Assembly (NCBI GenBank): GCA_964036045.1
Contig: OZ038380.1
Location: 126,524,899 to 126,588,898 of the forward strand
DNA length: 64,000 nucleotides
Source: Eutreptiella sp. 'Long Island Sound 2002'
Lineage: Eukaryota; Euglenozoa; Euglenophyceae; Eutreptiales; Eutreptiaceae
Reading direction: 5' to 3'
Of this stretch, positions 42,285 through 54,335 are shown one piece after another. The translations under genes and the position numbers were made by a program. The notes below the pieces were generated by a model. It saw only the letters and a program-made list of their open reading frames with translations. It had not been told where the DNA came from and ran no database searches. Positions within the stretch are counted from its first letter, which is position 1. The number at the start of each line of letters is the position of its first letter.

Positions 42285-44463
42285 GGTGCCTGTGGGGAGC
42301 GGAGCAAGGGAGGTTCCGACACACGGCGTGCCGGGGGGTGGGAGGTCCGTTGCCGGCTGTGGGCGCCAGTCGTGGTGTGGGGTGGGGGTGGGAGGGGTTG
42401 GTCGGGGTGGGCGGGCGGGAGGAAGGGAGAAGCCGAGGCAAGCGCTCAGGGCCCGGAGGCTCCGGCATGCAGAGCGAACAGTGCTACCGGCAGTGGCGCA
42501 AATGTAGAAAGGGGGGGGGGTGGGTCAGGTGCGGGTGGTGGTCGTCGCTGGGCGTGGGGGGGGGGGGTTGGGCGGGGTGGGCGGTCCAGAGCTGGGCTCT
42601 GGGGGTCGGTGGCGTGTGGTGGTGGTGGGTGCGTCCTGCTACCGGTGTCCTACTACGAGGAAGTGATGAGGGTGAAGACTGCTTGGGGACTGAGGCCGGA
42701 GAGCTTGGGGCAGGGGAATGGGGCGCTGGCGGCGGGTTATCCCCGGCTGGGATGGCCGGGGTGCCCTGGGGCCCCGTGGGGGCGGAGGCTCCCCACGTCG
42801 GCTGGGTGCGAAACCTCGGCCTGTTCTTCCGTCACCGAAGTTCTTAGGATTCGACCCCAGGAACTTACCCGCCGCGGGGACTGTGGGCCGGGACGGCCAA
42901 GGGGGATGATTATGAAGAGGAAGTGGGGGGCCAGGATGAGCCTGGCGGTCGGCACCTGCCTTCGGTCTGGGGGAGGCCGATGCCCGGGGCTATTACCTCT
43001 CCCTTGTGCCCGTGGTGCGGTGGTGGGTGGCGGTGTGGTACCCCCCAACCGGCGACTGTGCCCGGTGCCGTGGGCACAGACCCCAGTTGGGGGCGGGTAT
43101 GAAGCGCCCGGTCGCCTCGCCCCCCCTGCACAACTGCCCGCCAGGCGCTGCTAGGCCTCTAGCGCCAGCCGTTGTGGGGGGGGGCGCTCGGGGCAGTGCG
43201 GGGCCCCTCCGCTCTGCTGGCGGCCCGCACTGTCCGTATAATGCAACAAGGGGCGAAGCGGCCTCGAACCGCACGCGCGGGCCGCGCCGCCCCAGCCGGG
43301 GTGGGGGACAGGGGGGGGACCGGGGGGGGACAGGGGGTCGCGGCCAGTGGAAGGAGGGTGGCGGGGGCTCGAACCGCGCACCGGCGGGCCCCACCACCCT
43401 CCGGTCGGGCGTCGCCGCGCCAGGGGTTCTGGGGGCCCCACCCAGGGGCCGTCGCCCCCCCCCTTTCGGTTAGTGTGAGGAGGGAGAGGCAAAGGCCACT
43501 CGCGGCCATGACACATGGTGCATAGGGAGGGAGGTATGACTCACGCCACGCCATGATGCATGCAGCCGGGGGAAGGGGGGGCAAGGCCTGGACCCCCTCC
43601 GCGTATGGGGGGGTCCTCTTGTCAGCCCGGTGGCCGACCGTCGGCGGCTGCGGCAGCTCACCATGGTGGCGTCGTCCATCTGAGAGGTGGAGCGGTGGGC
43701 ACGGTTGGTGGGGGGACGTCAAGCACGTGGGGGGGGGGTGTGTGGGTTGGTGGGCGGGCGCGCGCGTGAGGGGGAGGGGGTGAGGTGAGCTCAGCCGCAG
43801 AGCGTCACCGGGCGGCTGACCGGGGCAGAGGAGCGGTCGGGGCTGGCCAAAGTTGGCCGCAGAGCCCAGGGCGCTCGCGGAGTCGGGGGGCCGCGGTCAG
43901 CGGTGGGGCCCGCACCCCGCTCGGCGGGGACGAATCCCGCCGAGCATCATCCACGGGGGCGAATCCTGGTGGAGGCGGGGGGAGCGCCACGCCGTCCCCT
44001 CGCGGCCGAACCGGACCGGGACGGGCCCCGCCGGATGGATACCGGGGGGGCGGGCGGGGCTGGGGCGAACCCCGGGAGGCCCCCGGGGGCTGGGCGAGGG
44101 CTCCCGAGGGCGGCCGTTCCTTGAAGGGGGGGGGGGGTTGCTCCCTGCCCGGGGGACGACGGGGGCCCCTCTTGAGCGAGGGGGGGGGAGGGCGTGTATC
44201 GCCCGGTGTAGGGCCATGTCGATTCATGGCCGCGCGGCATGGGACTATATCCCCAACCCTCCGCGCCGGAGTCCCTTTTTTTCGGGGGGGCTGAGGGGGG
44301 GCGGGGGGGGCTGGCGGTTATGGAGTGCACCCTCCCATGCGGGGGGGGGGTTGCCGGTGGGAGCTCCGTCCGGCTTGGCCGTGTAAACCCGGTGGCGTCC
44401 CCTGGGCTCGTGGGCCCCTTCGAGGAAGAACCTCGGATTCGCCGGGGGGGACTCCGCTATAAG
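42285..44463. other. GC-rich stretch upstream of the LINE, no gene seen
   Basis: Probably includes the 5' untranslated region and promoter of the LINE (read on the minus strand). Frames are open on both strands as expected from extreme GC content, with Pro, Arg, Ala and Gly runs and no motif. Confidence 0.5.
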
Positions 44464-44550
44464 GGGGGGTGGGGTTGGGGGGGGTTGGGGGGGGTAGGGG
44501 GGGGTTGGGGGGGGGTAGGGGGGGGGTAGGGGGGGGGAGGTAGGGGGGGG
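44464..44550 (+). repeat. G-run repeat at the right border of the island
   Basis: GGGGTTGGGG and TAG(7-9) units, mirroring the left border at 32480-32660. Confidence 0.9.
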
Positions 44551-45053
44551 CGACTTCGTGCATACTATCCCGCCGGAATTCTGGCACTTGATGCGAGCCG
44601 GCCCTCTTGGGGTGTGTCCTGGTGCTCCCAACGGTCTGTGTTTCCCCACACCCCCGCAATGCGCAGTGGCTTTGCTATTTCATACGGCTTAGTGGGGCAA
44701 TACGGGATCGACGGAAGTTATGCACGGGGTACCCCAATTTTCTGCATGCCTTGTCGCTGACTGTCTGCATGTCTGCTTGTCTGTGTGGCGGCATCCCCAT
44801 CACCACTCTGCTTTTGTTTGCTGTCCACCATGCCTCTACTACCTGCAACTCTCACTGACCTTGAGGGCCAGTTTTTGCGATTGTTAGAGCGCAGCACGGT
44901 GCCTCGCCTACAGTCACTGCTTTGTGACTATATAGCGGATGTCTCTATGCCGGCCCTTCACTAGTTGAGCCTCGTCTCAACTTTTGTTTGCATCTCCACT
45001 TAGGCAGTTTGTCTGTCTTTGTTTTTTTAATAAGTGCCACGGAGGGGCATGAT

Positions 45054-45344
45054 ATGCAACCACGGTCCAACTCATATGCAAACCAGCCTCGCGCGGCAAC
45101 CGCTACGGAGCAGCTGGCTGCACGGGCTAGAGAAATTCAGCAGCTTTGCGAGCAGCTTGCCACGGCATCCGTGAAGGAGGGCCCGTCCCTCGTGCCCTTA
45201 AATATCCTCGAGATCAACAAGGCCTGGGAGTGCGCCCAGCTAACGCAATCAATGCGGCTCATCTTGTCCAGTTTGAAGGCGTATGTCCCAGTCTGTGCAA
45301 GCGAAGTCCGCAAGATACCAAGCCCCGTCAAGTTCAAGGGCTAG
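45054..45344 (+). CDS. small helical ORF upstream of the duplicated segment, unrecognised
   Basis: The frame opens at 44988. I prefer the ATG at 45054 because TTTGTTTTTTTAATAAG just before it looks like a splice acceptor. About 96 residues: a polar start, then a helix-rich part (TATEQLAARAREIQQLCEQL, VPLNILEINKAWECAQLTQS, MRLILSSLKAYVPVCASEVR) ending KIPSPVKFKG. The last 20 residues fall in the 1.98-kb duplicated segment, where copy 2 keeps the same ending. It may be the first exon or gag-like start of the element that carries the tyrosine recombinase. Family not recognised. Confidence 0.4.
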   Translation: MQPRSNSYANQPRAATATEQLAARAREIQQLCEQLATASVKEGPSLVPLNILEINKAWECAQLTQSMRLILSSLKAYVPVCASEVRKIPSPVKFKG

Positions 45345-47259
45345 GTGGCGAACACCATTATGGACCCGGGTGAACAGCTACTATGGCGCACGTGTTTTGT
45401 GTCAACCAGTCGCAGTTTGTATACGCTAGGCGTTATGCAGGTTCCACTGGGAGTGCCAAGGTGGCTGCACAGCACTACCCTACTGTGGAAGAAGCCCCAG
45501 AAGCGCTTGGAGACACATGTGTTTGGAGGAGTGTCACCTTCCGAGAAGTGAGGGGTGTTTTGTAGTGGCAAACGCGCCAAGGTGAGTGGATTTCGTGGAC
45601 TACCCACCAAGTGGGGACTGACAGCGCTACGCCCAACGGGGCAGTGCCCCAGGGCGCCATTGGCATTTCCAGCGCCCCCGCTTGTCCTGACAGGACACCC
45701 GCGGCCCCCAACCCCAGGTTTCCGGGGCCGGGGACCCTGGCACAACCAAAGTGCTTGCCGACGTCGCCAACCGTGGGCTTAGGCGTCCCAAGCACACGAG
45801 CCCACCGTCCCGGACAAGAGCGCCAAGCTCTCGTGGTGCCTCCGGACGCGGGTGCAATACAGCTCCCGTTTGCGCGCCCTCGCCGCCTTGGCGACGAGAA
45901 CATGCCCGCCTCCTTTCCCCGAGGCATTGGCACGCTTACTGGCGAAGCGCGGGCGGATGGGGGCACCGCCTTGGCCCTTCACGGCATTAGCTCGGCCATC
46001 CGTGCGGTCGAGGATCTGCAATGGCTGCTACCGTCCGTCACTGCCCTCCACAAGCGGATTGCGGCAAGCGTAGGGTCCATCGGTCTACACCCTACCTCCC
46101 CCCCTTAGGGTCCGTACTCCTTCTGCAGGCCGCCGTCAACCTCAGGTACGGCCCCGTCTTTGGCGCTCTGGCAGTGATTAATTGGGGGTGCTTCTTGCGA
46201 CTTGGAGAGACCACCATGATCACGGTGGCTAACAGCGCGTTGCCGGCATGCATCTGGCTTTGGAACAGCAAGACGGGAGAAGAGGGCTACGCTACCTAGC
46301 CCGCTACGCGGACGAAATCAACGCCTAGGCCCACGCCTTCATGGTGGGCCAAGGCCACAAGTTTGAAATGCTCGTTTGGGAAGCTAGAGAATCCGGCCTG
46401 GAGGCTGGCATATCTGAGTGATTGGCTTGGACTGCCTACGGGCAAGCTAGGTGGCACGCCCTGCACTGCGGGGGGGCGGCAGCTTACAGGGCCCGCAAGC
46501 CCGACCTTGCCTACTACAAGTGGTGGGGGCGTTTGCAAAGCACGGTTGTCGCCCTGCAATACGCCACCCGGTGGAAGGACCCGGCCGTTATCGCACCGAC
46601 AATCCTGCCTGTCTAGAATCAGCAACAACGCCCTGGCTCCACTCCAGCGAGGCCGGGCCTCATGTCTATTTAGGGCCGCGCTATGTACCCGGAAGTTGTA
46701 CTTGCCCTGGAAACGCCTACCAAAAGGAAGGCCTGGACGCCCCGACCCAAGACTGGTGAAGCGCCGGGATCCTGGAGACGGCGCCGCGGCAGCAGGAGCG
46801 AGAGAGGCTGATCCCACCAGCGACGCCCCGCCCGAAGGGGACACCCCTTTTGATGCAACTCTGGAACTACCTGTGGTCACTGAGCGCTGGAGCCTAGACG
46901 GCCCGGTGCTGGGTGCACCTTCCCCGGAGTGGCCTAGATCGCCCTCTGGGTCTACGCCCTTTGCCGTGGCTGTTGCAACTGTTGTGCAGCCGGGTGCCCC
47001 AAAAGGCGGCAGGGAGTACGCTCCAAATGCGTAGTGCCGATGGCTCCATCAACGCTGACTCCGATGTGGACACCGGTGATGACAACGTGGACTCTAACAT
47101 CGAACCGGACGGCAGCTTCGCAGTGGGACCAGCCGGTACTAGCCTTTTCAGGATTGGAGGGCGGAAGTCCCGATTCATAGGACACGACACACCGGCGTCG
47201 GCGTCCACCGCAACTAGGGGTCTAGTCATAGGAAGCACGAGGCACGGCCGTCCGGAGGG
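45285..47259 (+). mobile_element. 1.98-kb duplicated segment, copy 1
   Basis: It matches 59067-61046 almost base for base. Both begin within CCCAGTCTGTG(C)AAGCGAAGTC and end at GGCCGTCCGGAGGG. Reading frames are interrupted in both copies at mostly shared positions, so decay began before the duplication. It contains a degenerate tyrosine-recombinase domain. The string GCAGGAGCG-GAGAGGCTGATC at about 46791 also sits directly before the start of copy 2 (about 59034) and again inside copy 2 (about 60577). Confidence 0.9.
46021..46616 (+). pseudogene. degenerate tyrosine recombinase (DIRS/Crypton-like), copy 1
   Basis: Two frames are needed. 46021-46299 reads FGALAVINWGCFLRLGETTM and LWNSKTGEEG, matching the first catalytic Arg (FLRLGE) and the Lys beta-hairpin (SKTG). 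46422-46616 reads WHALHCGGAAAYRARKPDLA, WWGRLQSTVVALQYATRW, matching the H-x-x-R box, the second His/Trp position and the nucleophilic Tyr (LQYA). The H-x-x-R box reads HALHCGG where functional enzymes usually have HSLRRGG, so the second catalytic Arg is lost. Stops at 46297-46299 and in the adjoining frame (GCC TAG GCC) confirm a pseudogene. DIRS retroelements and Cryptons both carry such enzymes; no reverse transcriptase is linked here. Confidence 0.6.
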
Positions 47260-47711
47260 AATGGTGGGCCACGTCCGCCGTATATTCACGGGCTCGCGTT
47301 GCTCTCAGGTGGAAGTGGGCGGTCCGCTGACCCTACGCCCCCCCCCCCCCGCCCCCCCGCCGCCACACGGCGTCGGGTTGGGGTACATCGAATAGCCTCA
47401 CAGGCAGGCTGCCACCTGCTCATTGGAGCCGCCCCCTAAATAGCTGCCCCGGGCGGTGGCAAGCGCAAGAAACCCCGATGACGAGAGCCTTCATGGCTGC
47501 TACTGGGCGCCTCGCAGCCAAGGCGTGACTAGCAAAAGCAAAGATGGCGAAGGCCGAAGCCTACTTGTGAGGGTCCCGACAAGGGTGTGAGGGTGAAGGC
47601 TAACCCCCCCCCCCCCTTCTCTCTTCCTTGAATTCATGAGTGCCCTTACCCTCATTTCCACTACACAGTGGCTAGCGTGCGATGTAGCCTTTGGCTCGTG
47701 GTTAATATATT
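47260..47711. other. junction spacer
   Basis: Short C-runs, a CAAG-rich stretch and ordinary sequence between the duplicated segment and the first TIR element. No gene seen. Confidence 0.5.
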
Positions 47712-48881
47712 ACTATACCCCTCTCCCTTTAAGTCTAGCTACCAAGGAAGCAAGCCACAAGCAAGCAAGCAAGCAACAAGCAAGCACTGCTCCTTTCCAT
47801 TTCGTCCATTGCTCCGCCTCATTGCTTTGGGCTCTACTCTACTCTACCCATCCTAAAGCCTATGTGGTGGCCTTGCCAAATCCACGTTTTGAGCCAAAAA
47901 ATCACCGGTGGTGCCGTGGGCCGGGGCGCCAAGTTGGGAGGTGCCCTCCCAAAACTGCGCATTTTGTGCCCTAAAACAACCTTTTTTGGCCCAAAACGGT
48001 CCCGAAACCCACTCCAAACGGACAAACGAATGGAAACGCTTCAAACACTGCACGTGCACCTCAATTTCTCTATGACAAGCAGCCCTTTGTTGCCCTCTGA
48101 CTCCACGATTTTCCCAAGAAACGGCCCAAAAATGGCCAAAAATTGCTTGAATGTGCACTGTTTATGTCAAACAGCCCCAAAACGGAGAATGGGCCATGTC
48201 TTGGGCTACGCGGCTCAAAACGGAACTCCGAGGGCACCAGGCCCACCCACAACCCCCCTTTTTTGTGGTTTCCAACCCTCAAAATCGCCCAACGAGACGC
48301 CCAGACCTCTATACCGGTGCTCCCTTGGTGGAGCCCAAGGGCCCCCGCACGGTGGGGGCCAACGGTGGGCCACCAAGGTCCCCGGGCGGAAAAAATCAAT
48401 TTTTGCAAAGTTGTTCCTAGACCTCTTCGGATGCTCACACAAGTGTTTTTAGCCCGTTTTGAGCCCGTGGTGACGCACTTTGGTGCATGGAAAATGCCAA
48501 AATGCCTTGAAAATGGGCCGTTTTGGGGCCAAAAATGGGTCAAAAATGGGTCAAAAACACATTTTTCCAAAAGTGATCCTAGACGATTTGGGATGCTCAA
48601 ATAAGTGTTTTGAGCCCATTTTGAGCCCGTGGGGACGCAGTTTGGCCTGTGGGAAATCGCAAAATGCCTAGACAGGGGGCCATTTTGGGACCAAAAGTAG
48701 GTGAAAAATGGTCAAAAATGCACTTTTCCTAAAGTAATCCTTGACCGTGCACCGAGCCCATTTTCAGCCCGTTTCGACCGAGTCTAGCCCCTTCCGCCAC
48801 ACGTATGCGCCAAGTTGTGCCCTTGGCATGTACCTTAGAGCCGTATGGTTGAGCCACCCAGAGTTGGGGAGAGGGGTGTAG
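47712..48881 (+). mobile_element. non-autonomous TIR element, family CTACACCCC, copy A
   Basis: Left end CTATACCCCTCTCCC (47712), right end GGGGAGAGGGGTGTAG (to 48881), both next to (TA)n. The body has the family signature of CCAAAA, GGGCC and AAATGGGTC words and internal subrepeats that contain GGATGCTCA...CAAGTGTTTT. No protein-coding capacity is evident; open frames are translations of these words. Confidence 0.7.
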
Positions 48882-48889
48882 ATTAAAGG

Positions 48890-48890
48890 A

Positions 48891-48957
<67 letters not shown>
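48890..48957. repeat. (TA)n tract
   Basis: TA dinucleotide run between TIR copies A and B. Confidence 0.97.
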
Positions 48958-48959
<2 letters not shown>

Positions 48960-49975
48960 CTACACCCCTCTCCCCTTAAATTTAGCTAACAAGCAACAAG
49001 CAACAAGCAACACGTCTCCGTGCCGTTTTGGCCATTGCTCCGTCCCTACGCCTCGGGCCTAACTCTACTTTAACCATCCTAGAGCCTAGGTGGTGGCCTT
49101 GCCAAATCCAAGTTTTGAGCCAAAAACTCACCGGTGGCGGCCCGGGGCGGGGGCGCCAAGTCGGGAGGTGCCCTCCCAAATCTGTGCAGTTTTGGGCCAA
49201 AAACAGCCATTTTTCGCCCAAAACAGCCCTAGTAAGGGTGCAAAACAGCCAAACGAAGGCAAACGGCTGCTACACTCCACGTGCGGCTTGACTTTCTCGT
49301 GACCAAGGGACCTTTGGTGCCCTCTAACTCCACGATATGTCCGAGAAACGGCCCAAAAAGGCGCCAAAAAGCCCCAAAAAATGCGCAATGTGCACCAGCA
49401 CCCCGAAACCAAGAACGGGCCGAATCTTGGGCTACGTGGCTCAAAAACGAATTCCGAGGGCACCTAGTCCACCCGCAACCCCCCACTTTTTATGGTTTCC
49501 AAGCCTCACACTCACCCCACGATCCACGTAGACCCCCGTACTAGTGGTCACTTGGTGCAGCCGGAGGGCCGGCCAGCCCACGCACAGTGGGGGCCAACGG
49601 TGGGTCCACCAGGGTCCTCAGGGCGAAAAAAATGATTTTTTCCAAAGTTCTTCCTAGACCACTTGGGATGCTCAAACAAGTGTTTTTAGGCCGTTTTGAG
49701 CCCGTGGCGACGCGTTTTAAGGCATGGAAAATCCCAAAATGCCTTGAAAATGGGCTGTTTTGGGACCCAGAATGGGTCAAAAATGGGTCAAAAACGCATT
49801 TTTCCAAAAATGATCTCAGACCATTTGGGATGCTGAAACAAGTGTTTTTAGCCCGTTTTGAGCCCGTTTTGACCGAGTTTAGCCCCTTCCACCACATGTA
49901 TGCACCACGTTGTGCCCTACGCACGTACCTTAGAGGCGTATGGTGGAGCCACCTAGAGTTGGGAGAGGGGTGTAG
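48960..49975 (+). mobile_element. non-autonomous TIR element, family CTACACCCC, copy B
   Basis: Left end CTACACCCCTCTCCCC, right end GGGAGAGGGGTGTAG: perfect 15-bp inverted ends (CTACACCCCTCTCCC). Body about 1.0 kb, same family as copy A, with two internal subrepeats. Confidence 0.8.
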
Positions 49976-49981
49976 ATTGGA

Positions 49982-49983
<2 letters not shown>

Positions 49984-50048
<65 letters not shown>
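49984..50048. repeat. (TA)n tract
   Basis: TA run between copies B and C; an AAC trinucleotide run follows at about 50082-50109 inside copy C. Confidence 0.97.
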
Positions 50049-50049
<1 letters not shown>

Positions 50050-50077
50050 CTACACCCCTCTCCCCTTAAATTTAGCT

Positions 50078-50111
<34 letters not shown>

Positions 50112-51235
50112 CTTCTCCGTGCCGTTTTGGCCATTGCTCCGTCCCAACGCTTCGGATCTTTTCCCCATGTGTCCATCTTGGAGCTTGGGTGGTGGCCTTG
50201 CCAAATCCGAGTTTTGAGCCAAAAAATCACCGGTGGCGGCCCGGGGCGGTGGCACCAAGTCGGGAGGTGCCCTCCCAAATCCTGCGCAGTTTTGAGCCAA
50301 AAACAGCCATTTTTCGCCCAAAACAGCCTAGTAAGGGTTCAAAACAGCCAAATGAAGGCAAAAGGCTACTACACTGCACGTGCGGCTTGATTTTCTTGTG
50401 ACCAAGGGATTTTTGGTGCCCTCCAACTCCACGATATGTCCAAGAAACGGCCCAAAAAGGCGCCAAAAAGCCCCAAAAACTGCGCAATGTGCATCAGCAC
50501 CCCGAAACCAAGAACGGGCCGTATCTTGGGCTACGTGGCTCAAAAACGAATTCCGAGGCTACCTAGTCCACCCGCAATCCCCCACTTTTTATGGTTTCCA
50601 AGCCTCAAAATCACCCAACGAGACATGTAGACCCCCGTACCAGTGGTCACTTGGTGCACCCGGAGGGCCGGCCAGCCCACGCACAGTGGGGGCCAACGGT
50701 GGGTCCACCAGGGTCCTCAGGGCGAAAAAAATGATTTTTTCCAAAGTTCTTCCTAGACCACTTGGGATGCTCAAACAAGTGTTTTTAGGCCGTTTTGAGC
50801 CTGTGGTGGCGCGTTTTGGGCCATGGAAAATCCCAAAATGCCTTGAAAATGGCCGTTTTGGGACCAACAATGGGTCAAAAATGGGTCCAAAACGCGTTTT
50901 TCCAAAAATGATCCTTGACCATTTATGATGCTCAAACAAGTGGTTTTAGCCCATTTTGAGCCCATGGCGACAGGTTTTGGCTCATGGAAAATCCCAGAAT
51001 GCCTTGAAAATGGGCCATTTTGGGACCAAAAACGGGTCAAAAATGGGTCAAAAATGTGTTTTTCCAAAAGTGATCCCGGACCATTTGGGATGCTCAAACA
51101 AGTGTTTTGAGCCCATTTTGAGTCCGTTTTGATAGAGTTTAGCCCCTTCCAACACATGTATGCACCACTTTGTGCCCTTCGGACGTACCTTAGAGCCGTG
51201 TGGTGGAGCCACCTAGAGTTGGGAGAGGGGTGTAG
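50050..51235 (+). mobile_element. non-autonomous TIR element, family CTACACCCC, copy C
   Basis: Inverted ends as in copy B. Three internal subrepeats of 162 bp (GATGCTCAAACAAG at about 50768, 50930 and 51092) give it about 170 bp more than copy B. Confidence 0.8.
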
Positions 51236-51241
51236 ATTGGA

Positions 51242-51243
<2 letters not shown>

Positions 51244-51339
<96 letters not shown>

Positions 51340-51354
51340 GTATATATATATATA

Positions 51355-51437
<83 letters not shown>

Positions 51438-51510
51438 ATGGGGTGTAGTAATAAATAGATAAATATATATATATATATATATATACATATATATATGTAT
51501 GTATGTATAT
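51244..51510. repeat. compound (TA)n / (GT)n tract
   Basis: Long TA run with CATATG and (GTGT)n interruptions, between TIR copy C and foldback element F1. Confidence 0.97.
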
Positions 51511-51511
51511 G

Positions 51512-52098
51512 TATGGCATAACGCGACTACGCCCCCCCCCCCCCGGGACCCCACCGGCCGGGGTTGGGTTGGGGATACGGACCCCCCCCCTATTTTTGGG
51601 TTAGGAAACGCAAAAAAATAGGTTTTACGGTGATTGGAGACGGTGGTGGGTTGCTATGACACTTCAAAGTTGCTAAAAATAGGTAGTTCTTACCGAGTGA
51701 CATCATCCCCCAAAATAGCCCCAAAGTCCTAAAAATAGCCCTCTCTACGTAACAAAAACCACCAACACCCCAAACCATTGCCGTTAATGCCTTCCATGGG
51801 ATCCATTCATCACCCTTTTGCCTCACTAGGGGCAAGAGAAGGGCCACCTTCACCCTATCATACCATTTTTGGGGCCAACCTTGCATATTTGAGGCTATTT
51901 TGGGGGATGATGTCACTCGGTAAGAACTGCCTATTTTTAGCACTTTTGAAGTGTCATAGCGCCTCGCCACCGTCTCCGATCACTCTAATTCCTATTTTTT
52001 TGAACTTCTCGACCCCAAAATAGGGGGGGGAGGTCCTTGGTCCCAACCAAAGCCTCCCCGGTGGGGCCCTAGGGGGGGGGGCGTAGTCGCGTTATGCC

Positions 52099-52101
<3 letters not shown>
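51512..52101. mobile_element. foldback element F1, N9 tag CGCGACTAC
   Basis: Ends are a perfect inverted repeat: TATGGCATAA, then CGCGACTAC, then GCC and a C-run. Inverted arms of about 200 bp (51512-51718 and 51903-52101) flank a loop of about 185 bp. Arms contain a conserved ACTCGGTAAGAA / TTCTTACCGAGT block. No coding capacity. It sits directly in (TA)n. Confidence 0.85.
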
Positions 52102-52102
<1 letters not shown>

Positions 52103-52135
<33 letters not shown>

Positions 52136-52170
52136 GGCCCCATATGGATATATATATATATATATATATA
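52103..52170. repeat. (TA)n tract with central ATATGGGGCCCCATAT palindrome
   Basis: A TA run broken only by a 16-bp perfect palindrome at 52130-52145 whose two halves look like bare termini (TATGG) of the neighbouring foldback family. Confidence 0.9.
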
Positions 52171-52726
52171 TATGATATATGAGAGTTCTGCCCCCCCCCC
52201 CCCTTTGTCTGCCCCCCCCCCTGGTCCTCCCCGAACTGCCCCAAACCCACACACAAGGCGGTGCACACAAAAGGCGGTCTGTAGCAGTGCAGGAGTCTTG
52301 TTATTTAAGGGGGGTGCGTGGGCTGGCCCACGCGTCGAGCGCAGCGAGCCGTATGCATAGTAGGACCGGCGGTGCACACACAAGGCGGTGCACACACAAG
52401 GCGGTGCACACAAAAGGCGGTCTGTAGCGTTGCAGGAGTCTTGTTATTTCAGGGGCGTGCGTGGGCTGGCCCACGCGTCGAGCGCAGCGAGCCGTATGCA
52501 TAGTAGGACCGGCGGTGCACACACAAGGCGGTGCACACACAAGGCGGTGCACACAAAAGGCGGTCTGTAGCAGTGTAGGAGTCTTGTTATTTAAGCGGGG
52601 TGCGGGGGCTGGCCCCCGCGTCGAGCGCAGCGAGCCGTCTGTCGAGCGAAGCGAGCCGTAGCGAGGCATCCCCTATACCCCTAGGGGGGGGGGGGGCAGA
52701 TAGAGGGGGGGGCAGAGCTCTCATAA

Positions 52727-52732
<6 letters not shown>
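52171..52732. mobile_element. foldback-ended element F4 carrying the 99-bp satellite type, N9 tag GAGAG(T/C)TCT
   Basis: Left end TATGATATAT-GAGAGTTCT-GCC, right end in reverse TATGGCTTAT-GAGAGCTCT-GCC, each followed by a C-run. Inside are three related blocks holding GTGCACACACAAGGCGG, CAGGAGTCTTGTTATTT and GTCGAGCGCAGCGAGCCG, the satellite and motif block of the GC island at 32.7-33.4 kb. No protein-coding gene. Confidence 0.7.

Positions 52733-52763
<31 letters not shown>
52733..52763. repeat. (TA)n tract
   Basis: Short TA run between F4 and F2. Confidence 0.97.
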
Positions 52764-53574
<811 letters not shown>

Positions 53575-54167
53575 TATGGCATAAGTGGTCAACGCCCCCC
53601 CCCCCCCCCACCCGGGCCCCACCCGCCGGGGTTGGGTTGGGACCAAGGACCTCCCCCCCCTATTTTTGGGTCGAGAAGTTCAAAAAAAATAGAAATTAGG
53701 GTGATTGGAGACGGTGGTGGGTCGCTATGACCCTTCAAAGTTGCAAAAAATAGGTATTTCTTACCGAGTGACATCATCCCCCAAAATAGCCTCAAATATG
53801 CAAGGTTGGCCCAAAAAATGGTATGATAGGGTACAGGTGGCCCTTTTCCTGCCCCTAGTGAGGCAAAAGGGTTATGCATGGATCCCATGGAAGGCATTAA
53901 CGGCAATGGTTTGGGGTGTTGGTGGTTTTTGTTACGCATAGAGGGCTATTTTTAGGATTTTGGGCTGTCTTTGGGGATGATGTCACTCGGTAAGAAACAC
54001 CTATTTTTAGCTACTTTGAAGTGGCATAGCGGCCCACCACCGTCTCCAATCACTCTAATTCCTATTTTTTTGAACTTCTCGACCCCAAAATAGGGGGGGG
54101 AGGTCCTTGGCCCCAACCCAACCCTCCGCGGTGGGGCCCGGGTGGGGGGGGGGGCGTTGACCACTTT

Positions 54168-54174
<7 letters not shown>
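53575..54174. mobile_element. foldback element F3, N9 tag GTGGTCAAC
   Basis: Left end TATGGCATAA-GTGGTCAAC-GCC, right end in reverse TATGGCAAAA-GTGGTCAAC-GCC, then C-runs. Arms of about 200 bp and the loop are family-typical. Confidence 0.85.
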
Positions 54175-54211
<37 letters not shown>

Positions 54212-54264
54212 GTATAAGTATGTATATATATATATATATATATATCTGTATGTATGTATGTGTA
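54175..54264. repeat. (TA)n tract
   Basis: TA run with GTAT and CTGTATG interruptions, right of F3. Confidence 0.95.
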
Positions 54265-54335
54265 TGGCGGAGGATTCCCGACTGCCCCATGCTATACCTA
54301 CATTTTTGCGCGCCCTCCGGCAATGAACCCTGGAG

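Larger units (their letters stand above)
32457..44561. mobile_element. 12.1-kb GC-rich island bounded by an exact 23-bp inverted repeat
   Basis: Positions 32457-32479 are the exact reverse complement of 44539-44561 (GCACGAAGTCG, eight C, TACC). Outside these the similarity continues weakly as inverted GGCATATATC against GGGATAGTAT. GC content jumps at both borders. Inside are G-run repeats next to both ends, a 99-bp satellite, and a decayed LINE on the minus strand. The left end also has a local hairpin: CCCCCCCCTACC-TTGGA-GGTAGGGGGGGG. The island shares its G/C-run termini and its satellite with the small foldback element at 52171-52732, suggesting one family of very different sizes. No encoded transposase was found for the borders. 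Confidence 0.5.

Noticed and set aside
54266-54292. A fifth foldback left end (TATGGCGGAGGATTCCCGACTGCCCC)
   Set aside because: It has TATGGC and a GCCCC at a plausible distance, but what follows is not arm sequence and no inverted partner is found.
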